Shown here: piece by piece, positions 6,689 to 12,187 of the stretch
Layout: each line of letters begins with the position of its first letter
How positions within the stretch are numbered: position 1 is the first letter of the stretch
Assembly: GCA_000404785.1 (NCBI GenBank)
Contig: ASNI01000070.1
Location: 1-12,187 of the forward strand
Reading direction: 5' to 3'
Length of the DNA: 12,187 bases
DNA from: Cloacimonetes bacterium SCGC AAA252-N17
GTDB taxonomy: Bacteria > Cloacimonadota > Cloacimonadia > JGIOTU-2
Made by a program: the position numbers and the translations under genes
The notes under the pieces: model-generated
Told to the model about the DNA's origin: nothing
What the model saw: only the letters and a program-made list of their open reading frames with translations
The model's database searches: none

Positions 6689-8023
6689 CTATTGCAACTC
6701 ATTTTCATCAAAGTAGGGTCCTAAATAATCTTGCCAGTTCGGATCACCGAACTCAAATTCATCATTTTCGACATAGACCAGTTTATAATTACCCATTTTG
6801 GTGAAATCCACAAATATATAGATACGCTTTCCGCCAATATAATATTTCCAGATGATGTAGGGTTTTGCATGATATTCGTAGCTTTTATCAATAATTTCTT
6901 CGGGCTTGCCCCGACGTATGTAAATTCTACCTCTGTCGGATTTCCAGCCGTCGCCAAGGTAGGAAAAATTTCTGTTTGTATAATTTATACGGCGAATGAT
7001 TTCTTCTTTATATTCATTTTGTTCGGTTTTTGGATTTGGATCATTCTGCTCCCAAAACCGCTTGAGAAATTCAACACGTCCTTCATCGTCGAGATTATCA
7101 AATACACCTTCTTCATAGTTCGTCAGAAAATATTTGGCGTAACGATATTCCTTATCAATTTCAGCTTTTGAAATGCTTTCTTCGGTCTCTTGAATGAAAA
7201 TTAATTCTTTTCGTGATGCAATCGGTTCGTCAGAACTATCTTTTGAGTAAAGATTCAGGGATAGAGTATAAGTTCCACTCTCCCATTGGGATATAGGTGT
7301 CCAGTTCCAGAATGGGCTTATCGAATAAGTAGATGAAAACTCTTTTTCTTCATTATACACAGTGTTTTGGTCTTTATTTTGAACGGTTAAAATCCAATTA
7401 CCTTCCAGTGGCTTTTCTTCAGTTAACACATTTCGAAAAACCTCAAAATAATATGTGAAGCCCTCATCCTTAGCATGATCAAAAAGATGATTCGGGTTCA
7501 CAAGGAATATGACATTATCTCGTTTGAAATCTTGGAAACTTGAGGTTGAGTCGCTCTGATGAAAAGAGCTTATCTCTATATCACTCAAATTCATATGAGA
7601 AAATTCAAGGGTATGAAATGTTTTTTCCCAGGTTAAGCTTTCTTTATTAACCCTATCTTGAATGTCAATCGAGAATTTGTATAAGCCGGGAGTGACAGTT
7701 GCTTTCATCTTATCAATGAAAAATTCATCATGGTAAATAGAGGTTTTATCCAGATCGACTTTGATTTGCCTGATAAAATCTTTGTGATATAATTCTTGTC
7801 CGTCAACATCATAAATGTTGAAATTTACCAGAAGCTGAGCGATGAGGATATTATCTCTTGCCGTAAAATCAAGGTCCGAATCAAAAACATTGTAGGTTAT
7901 CTCGAAAGTTGTATTCTCATTTTCAGATGGAAAACGGTTGCAGTCAAAATACACATTCAGTTCTGCGATGATAAAGATCGGAATGAACACAAGTATAAGC
8001 GTAAATAACAATTTATTTTTCAT
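6689..8023 (-). CDS. Secreted GWxTD domain-containing protein
   Basis: A 444-residue protein with a Sec-type signal peptide: a short basic start (MKNK), a hydrophobic stretch at about 5-20, and likely cleavage after A20. No lipobox Cys is present, so a soluble periplasmic or exported protein is expected. The middle (about 40-280) looks like beta-rich repeats without clear catalytic motifs. The C-terminal third carries the domain signature: FLKRFWEQNDPNP (319-331), an Arg/Asn-rich helix, then GWKSD (359-363) with RGRIYIRRGKP (364-374), and IWKY with IYIFVDF. The domain is named for GWxTD; here the fourth position is Ser. Its function is unknown. It is common in FCB-group bacteria and some other phyla, which is a taxonomic hint. 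The ATG is preceded by AAGGTGA at good spacing, located inside the end of dnaE; the genes overlap by 11 nt, so the two are probably co-transcribed and coupled. Confidence 0.9.
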   Translation of the reverse strand: MKNKLLFTLILVFIPIFIIAELNVYFDCNRFPSENENTTFEITYNVFDSDLDFTARDNILIAQLLVNFNIYDVDGQELYHKDFIRQIKVDLDKTSIYHDEFFIDKMKATVTPGLYKFSIDIQDRVNKESLTWEKTFHTLEFSHMNLSDIEISSFHQSDSTSSFQDFKRDNVIFLVNPNHLFDHAKDEGFTYYFEVFRNVLTEEKPLEGNWILTVQNKDQNTVYNEEKEFSSTYSISPFWNWTPISQWESGTYTLSLNLYSKDSSDEPIASRKELIFIQETEESISKAEIDKEYRYAKYFLTNYEEGVFDNLDDEGRVEFLKRFWEQNDPNPKTEQNEYKEEIIRRINYTNRNFSYLGDGWKSDRGRIYIRRGKPEEIIDKSYEYHAKPYIIWKYYIGGKRIYIFVDFTKMGNYKLVYVENDEFEFGDPNWQDYLGPYFDENELQ

Positions 8024-11000
8024 TGAAGTTCACCTTCATATTTTCTATAAAGTGTCCATTATTCTGCAAATATCTGTAAAGATTTTTATGCGGATAAATC
8101 CTATAACGTTGGGATTCTATCTTGAGGGTGCCGAAAAGTTTTGTTCGGACATTGAACACAACCCGAAAATTTCCAGGGTGAGTAAGAATCTGTTCTTCCA
8201 CGAAATGCTTCAAGTCCTTTTCCGAGTATTGAGCTTCATCTATTTCAAAGGAAATAATTCCTGATATATCTTTTTGCCAATCCTCTTCGAGTATGATCTG
8301 ATCTGCAACAACAGAGAGCCGGTACTGGTTCTCTCTTACTTTTGAAGATAGTTTTCCGATGACATAAATAATATCTTTTTCATTTATGAGATCACCGAAT
8401 TTTGTATATTCATTAGAGAAAAGAACTACTTCGAATTTGTCGTGCAAATCTTCACAAGAGACGAAAGCCATGGTTCTTTTCTTTTTATCTTTGATCAATT
8501 TTATCTCGTCCACAATACCGATTATTCTAACCTCTTGATTGCGCAATTCGTCGCGTTTGCCGCTTTTTACAAGTTTTTTGTACTGTTTGGTGTTAAGATT
8601 AGTAAGGGTTTGAATATCCTTTTCATAGGATGTGAGAGGATGTCCTGAAATGTAGAAACCTAATAGATCTTTTTCGAGATCAAGACGCCTGCCGAATTCC
8701 CATTCTTTTTTATCTGGAAGCAGAGGATATAAATCCTGATCATTTGCCTGCATGGATGCAAAGAGTGAAGATTGTCCTTTTTGGCGTTCACGCATTTTCT
8801 GTGAACCGAATTCCAGTGCGGTTTCCACGACAGTGTAGAGTTGGGCTCTGTTTCCATCAAGATCATCCAGAGCACCTGCACCGATAAGACTTTCCATCGC
8901 AGTTTTATTAAGCTGATTTGCATCGACTTTTTCGCATAATTCGAAAATATTCTTAAATGTGGGATGTTTTTTTCGTGTTTCAACGATCGCACGGATTGCA
9001 TTTTCTCCCAGATTTTTGATCGCTTTCAAACCAAAAATTATCTTACCGTCTTTTACTGTGAAATTATAGTCACTGATGTTCACGTTTGGATGAAGCACTT
9101 CTATGTTCATTTTATGACATACTTCGATGAGACGGGCGATCTTTGCAGTATCATTTTCTACGGTCATCAAAGCTGCCATAAATTCTGCGGTGTAATGGGT
9201 TTTCAAATAAGCGGTTTGGTACGAAATTATACTGTAGGCAACACTGTGGGATTTATTGAAACCGTACCTGCCAAAGGTTTCAATACGCTCGAATATCTCG
9301 ATAGCTTTTTCTCTGGATATGCCGTTTTTCACTGCACCTTCGATGAAAAGAGGGCGGTATTTATCCATTAGCGATTTGTCTTTTTTGCCCATTGCTTTTC
9401 GTAGGACATCGGCTTCGCTCAGAGTAAATCCGGCTAATTTGTGCACGATCTGGATAACCTGCTCCTGAAAGACGATCACACCATAAGTTGAGCGTAAAAT
9501 ATCTTCGAGCATTGGATCCAGATAATCGACCTCTTCCTCATTATTTTTTCTGCGGATATAGACTTCATGCATTCCGCTATCCAGTGTGCCGGGACGGTAC
9601 AACGCATTACAAATGGCAAGGTCTTCGATGGAATTTGGCTTGATACGTTTGAGGATTCCTCTCATTCCTGAACTTTCAAACTGGAACACCCCATCGGTTT
9701 CTGCGGTATGAAAGAGTTTGTAGGTTTCGGTATCATGCAGGTTGATCTCGTTTATATTGAGTTCTATGTCATGATGTTTTTTGATGAGTTGCAGGGCTTT
9801 TTCTATGATAGTAAGGTTCTTCAATCCGAGACAATCAATTTTCAGCAAGCCCAGTTTTTCAAGACATTTCCCATCATACTGGGTTATAATTGTCTGATCT
9901 TTTGGATTTATTGCAAGTGGAATATGATTAGTGAGATTATCCGGTGCGATAACCACGCCTGCAGCATGCACCCCAGAATGTCTGGGCAATCCTTCGAGAG
10001 TCTTCGAATATTCCCAGAGTTCTTTATATCTATCTTTTGAGTTGATCAGCTCACGCAACTTTTCATTCTGCTCATAAGCTTGTTTAAGATATACGTCCGG
10101 TCCTCCGGGAATCAGCTTTGCAATTGCATCAACTTCATAAAGAGGGATACTCATTGCCCTACCGACATCACGGATAACCATTTTTGCACCAAGACTTCCA
10201 AGAGTACCGATCTGGCTGACGTTTTCCCGGCCATATTTCTTTACGATATATTCGAGCACTTTTGGACGGGTTTCATTAGAAAAATCAGTATCAATGTCCG
10301 GCATGCTGACTCGTGCAGGATTGAGGAAACGCTCAAAGAAAAGATTGTATCTGATGGGATCGACCTTTGTGATATCAATAAGATATGCCACTATACTTCC
10401 GGCACAGGAACCTCGTCCCGGACCTACCATGACCTCCATTTCCCTTGCTGATTTGATAATGTCCCACACGATCAGAAAATAACTGACAAATCCCATATCT
10501 TTTATTACTGCAAGCTCATGTTCAATGCGGTTTTTTATCTCGTCAGTGAACTCATCATATTTTTTCTCAACCCCTTCATACACCAGTTTTCTCAAAAATT
10601 CATAATCGTCCGAATATCCTTCAGGAAGAGAGAAATTCGGGAAAAGAAAGCCCTCATAATCAAGTTCGAGATTGCATTTATCTGCCACTTTCAAAGTGTT
10701 CTCTATTGCTTCCGGAATATCACTGAAAAGATGCTTCATTTCATTTGGACTACGGAAATAGATTTGATCTGTGGTGAACTTCATACGATTGGTGTCTTCA
10801 AGTGTTTTACCTGTTTGAATACAGAGCAACACATCCTGTGCCTTGGCATCGATTTTTTTTATGAAATGACAATCATTTGTCGCCACCAAAGGTGCGCCGG
10901 TTTCTTTGGATAGCTTCTTGAGTCCGTCGATCAGCTCCTCTTCTTTATCCAGTCCCAACCGCATGACTTCAAGGTAGAAATTATCCTTTCCGAAGATCTT

Positions 11001-11483
11001 CTGATACTCTTCAACAACTTTAACCGCTTTATCATATTTTTTTTGAAGAAGCATCTGAGATACTTCACCCTGCATACAGCCGCTGAGACCGATGAGCCCT
11101 TCAGAATATTTTGTGAGCAGGTTTTTATCAATTCGGGGTTTGTAGTAATGCCCTTTGATAAAGGCAATACTCGAAAGTTTCATGAGGTTATGATAACCTG
11201 TTTGATTTTTCGTAAGTAGTGTGATATGATGACGGGGATTTTGCTTATCCTTTTCAGATAATATGCTGCCGTTGATGATGTATCCTTCCATCCCGATAAT
11301 GGGTTTGATATGGTGAGCTTTTGCTGTTTTATAAAAATCTATCGCCCCATACATATTACCGTGATCTGTAATTGCGATTGCTGGCATTTGCCACTCGGAA
11401 GCCAGCCTCATAAGGTCGGAGATTCGGCTTGCACCGTCTAAAAGACTGTACTGAGTGTGGTTGTGAAGATGGACAAAGGACAC
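8013..11483 (-). CDS. dnaE: DNA polymerase III alpha subunit (DnaE)
   Basis: The replicative polymerase catalytic subunit, 1156 residues, full length and of the DnaE1 type. Domains in order: PHP (about 1-280), palm/fingers/thumb (about 280-810), helix-hairpin-helix region (about 820-900) and OB fold (about 983-1062), then a C-terminal tail. The catalytic aspartates are D396 and D398 (MPDIDTDF) and D550 (KIDCLGLKNL). VGPGRGSCAGSIVAYL (353-368) and YGFNKSHSVAY (740-750) are typical. A beta-clamp motif QSSLF is visible at 904-908. The PHP domain keeps a complete metal-ligand set (H7, H9, D16, H41, E66, H86, C136, D204, H206), unlike E. coli, so it may have its own proofreading nuclease. The start is GTG at 11483, fixed by AAGGAG at 11489-11494 with 5-nt spacing. 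The gene begins just after the rpmA terminator and overlaps the GWxTD gene by 11 nt at its end. Confidence 0.98.
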   Translation of the reverse strand: MSFVHLHNHTQYSLLDGASRISDLMRLASEWQMPAIAITDHGNMYGAIDFYKTAKAHHIKPIIGMEGYIINGSILSEKDKQNPRHHITLLTKNQTGYHNLMKLSSIAFIKGHYYKPRIDKNLLTKYSEGLIGLSGCMQGEVSQMLLQKKYDKAVKVVEEYQKIFGKDNFYLEVMRLGLDKEEELIDGLKKLSKETGAPLVATNDCHFIKKIDAKAQDVLLCIQTGKTLEDTNRMKFTTDQIYFRSPNEMKHLFSDIPEAIENTLKVADKCNLELDYEGFLFPNFSLPEGYSDDYEFLRKLVYEGVEKKYDEFTDEIKNRIEHELAVIKDMGFVSYFLIVWDIIKSAREMEVMVGPGRGSCAGSIVAYLIDITKVDPIRYNLFFERFLNPARVSMPDIDTDFSNETRPKVLEYIVKKYGRENVSQIGTLGSLGAKMVIRDVGRAMSIPLYEVDAIAKLIPGGPDVYLKQAYEQNEKLRELINSKDRYKELWEYSKTLEGLPRHSGVHAAGVVIAPDNLTNHIPLAINPKDQTIITQYDGKCLEKLGLLKIDCLGLKNLTIIEKALQLIKKHHDIELNINEINLHDTETYKLFHTAETDGVFQFESSGMRGILKRIKPNSIEDLAICNALYRPGTLDSGMHEVYIRRKNNEEEVDYLDPMLEDILRSTYGVIVFQEQVIQIVHKLAGFTLSEADVLRKAMGKKDKSLMDKYRPLFIEGAVKNGISREKAIEIFERIETFGRYGFNKSHSVAYSIISYQTAYLKTHYTAEFMAALMTVENDTAKIARLIEVCHKMNIEVLHPNVNISDYNFTVKDGKIIFGLKAIKNLGENAIRAIVETRKKHPTFKNIFELCEKVDANQLNKTAMESLIGAGALDDLDGNRAQLYTVVETALEFGSQKMRERQKGQSSLFASMQANDQDLYPLLPDKKEWEFGRRLDLEKDLLGFYISGHPLTSYEKDIQTLTNLNTKQYKKLVKSGKRDELRNQEVRIIGIVDEIKLIKDKKKRTMAFVSCEDLHDKFEVVLFSNEYTKFGDLINEKDIIYVIGKLSSKVRENQYRLSVVADQIILEEDWQKDISGIISFEIDEAQYSEKDLKHFVEEQILTHPGNFRVVFNVRTKLFGTLKIESQRYRIYPHKNLYRYLQNNGHFIENMKVNFNEK

Positions 11484-11488
11484 ATTTT

Positions 11489-11494
11489 CTCCTT
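11489..11494 (-). promoter_or_regulatory. Shine-Dalgarno (AAGGAG) that fixes the GTG start of dnaE
   Basis: AAGGAG lies 5 nt before the GTG at 11483-11481, the codon that begins the conserved SFVHLHNHT sequence. An ATG two bases upstream (11485-11483) is in another frame. Confidence 0.7.
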
Positions 11495-11519
11495 AAAAAT
11501 TTTGATTATTCACGCAGAT

Positions 11520-11551
11520 AAAAAAATGGCAGTCAAATATTTTCGACTGCC
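11520..11551 (-). terminator. Rho-independent terminator of the rplU-rpmA operon
   Basis: On the minus strand, a perfect 7-bp stem (GGCAGTC / GACTGCC, at 11545-11551 and 11528-11534) with a 10-nt AT-rich loop is followed, after one A, by seven T (11526-11520). It lies about 30 nt after the rpmA stop and about 36 nt before the dnaE start, so dnaE needs its own promoter or read-through. No clear promoter motif is visible in the remaining short gap. Confidence 0.88.
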
Positions 11552-11581
11552 GATGTAATTTTTATAGAATTCTGAAAAGAC

Positions 11582-11866
11582 TCAGTTTGATTTTTCGTAC
11601 ACACTCACCTGACGGGTTCGTTTTCTTATAGTGCGAAAACCCGTGAATCGATAGGGCTCGAACTTAACAAAACCATCGATGAGCGCATATATTGTATAAT
11701 CATTACCAAGACCGACATTTTTACCGGGATGGATCTTTGTGCCTCTTTGACGAACGATGATATTCCCTTTTCCGACAAATTGACCGGCATATTTCTTCAC
11801 ACCCAGATATTTGGGATTGCTGTCTCTTCCATTTTGTGTACTGCCAACACCTTTTTTATGTGCCAT
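11582..11866 (-). CDS. rpmA: 50S ribosomal protein L27
   Basis: L27 is a bacterial large-subunit protein whose N terminus reaches the peptidyl transferase centre. The 94-residue product begins MAHKKGVGSTQNGRDS, the conserved N terminus directly after the start Met, with no cleavable extension of the Firmicutes type. GNIIVRQRGTKIHPGKNVG and GNDYTIYALIDGFVKFE follow as expected. The length is slightly above the usual 85 or so because of a basic C-terminal tail. AAAGGA overlaps the rplU stop and lies about 8 nt before the ATG; the rplU-rpmA order is the standard bacterial pair, and a strong terminator follows. Confidence 0.98.
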   Translation of the reverse strand: MAHKKGVGSTQNGRDSNPKYLGVKKYAGQFVGKGNIIVRQRGTKIHPGKNVGLGNDYTIYALIDGFVKFEPYRFTGFRTIRKRTRQVSVYEKSN

Positions 11867-11878
11867 AATAAAAATCCT

Positions 11879-12187
11879 TTAATTTTTAATGATATCTTTA
11901 ATTTTTATTTCAGTAAAATCCTGACGATGCCCTTGTTTACGGCTGTAGCTTTTACGTTTTTTTTTCTTGAAAACAATGATCTTTCTGGCTCTACCATGAC
12001 CAAGAACTTCCGCAACTACTTTGGCACCTTTTACGGCTGGTTTGCCAATGTGCGTCTTTTTGTCATCATCGAGAAGCAAAAGGGAATCGATCTCGATCTC
12101 AGTTCCGATCTCTTTGTCTTCAAGATATGCCACATGAAGGACATCATCTTTTTGCACTTTGTGCTGCTGCCCTTTGAAATCTATTAT
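11879..12187 (-). CDS. rplU: 50S ribosomal protein L21, 5' end outside the window
   Basis: L21 is a 23S rRNA-binding protein of the large subunit. The frame is open to the last base of the window. The ten codons before the internal GTG at 12157 read IIDFKGQQHK, followed by VQKDDVLHVAYL; this is the conserved L21 N terminus, so the GTG is an internal Val codon and the true start, expected only about three codons further on, is off the edge. GKPAVKGAKVVAEVLGHGR, then IVFKKKKRK and YSRKQGHRQDFTEIKI are typical of the basic C-terminal half. About 102 residues are visible. The stop is 12 nt before rpmA. Confidence 0.97.
   Translation of the reverse strand: MIDFKGQQHKVQKDDVLHVAYLEDKEIGTEIEIDSLLLLDDDKKTHIGKPAVKGAKVVAEVLGHGRARKIIVFKKKKRKSYSRKQGHRQDFTEIKIKDIIKN

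Noticed and set aside
8964..10913. Many open frames of 60-140 codons on the plus strand opposite dnaE, and similar ones opposite priA and the lipid operon
   Set aside because: They lie entirely within strongly conserved genes, have no ribosome binding sites or recognisable domains, and are antisense shadows.
12155..12157. GTG as the start of L21
   Set aside because: Ten more codons upstream match the conserved L21 N terminus and the frame stays open to the window edge.

Overview
The window is AT-rich and almost fully coding. It reads as a piece of bacterial chromosome from the FCB superphylum or a relative, possibly Cloacimonadota or a similar candidate phylum. The taxonomic hints are a secreted GWxTD-domain protein, a group II (Bacteroidota/archaea-like) geranylgeranylglyceryl phosphate synthase in a bacterial operon, low GC and frequent GTG/TTG starts. 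No rRNA, tRNA, CRISPR array or insertion sequence was seen. The phylum assignment is inference; the bacterial character is firm (PriA, DnaE, L21, L27, YraN).

Layout, left to right. (1) At 2-514 (+) lies the broken 3' part of what looks like a DNA methyltransferase gene. It carries a 7-bp tandem duplication and a single-base loss, and it converges on the next operon. (2) At 539-3806 (-) is a four-gene operon, in transcription order: a GGPP-type polyprenyl synthase, a UbiA prenyltransferase resembling archaeal digeranylgeranylglyceryl phosphate synthase, a geranylgeranylglyceryl phosphate synthase, and a CpsB/YwqE-type PHP phosphatase. Its genes are joined by TAGTG and ATGA stop/start overlaps and a 5-nt gap. 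(3) At 3894-6275 (-) is priA, and divergent from it yraN at 6317-6682 (+). (4) At 6689-11483 (-) are dnaE and, overlapping its end by 11 nt, a GWxTD-domain protein. (5) At 11582-12187 (-) are rplU (running off the window edge) and rpmA, ending in a clear rho-independent terminator at 11520-11551.

The most interesting part is the operon in (2). Together its first three enzymes could make the hydrocarbon core of archaeal membrane lipids: C20 prenyl diphosphate, then the first ether bond to glycerol-1-phosphate, then the second ether bond. Genes of this kind have been discussed in FCB-group bacteria, so the concept is not new. A compact, translationally coupled operon with a PHP phosphatase at its end deserves attention. 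The glycerol-1-phosphate dehydrogenase and the later steps (CDP activation, saturation) are not in the window.

One caution is central: in this sequence the UbiA gene is split by one extra A in an A8 run (2315-2322). The ATGA overlap and the membrane helices encoded in the shifted frame show that the full-length gene is 2079-2916. The extra base may be a sequencing or assembly error, a real mutation, or a slippage site.

The remaining genes are housekeeping: replication restart (PriA), replicative polymerase (DnaE with a complete set of PHP metal ligands), and ribosomal proteins.
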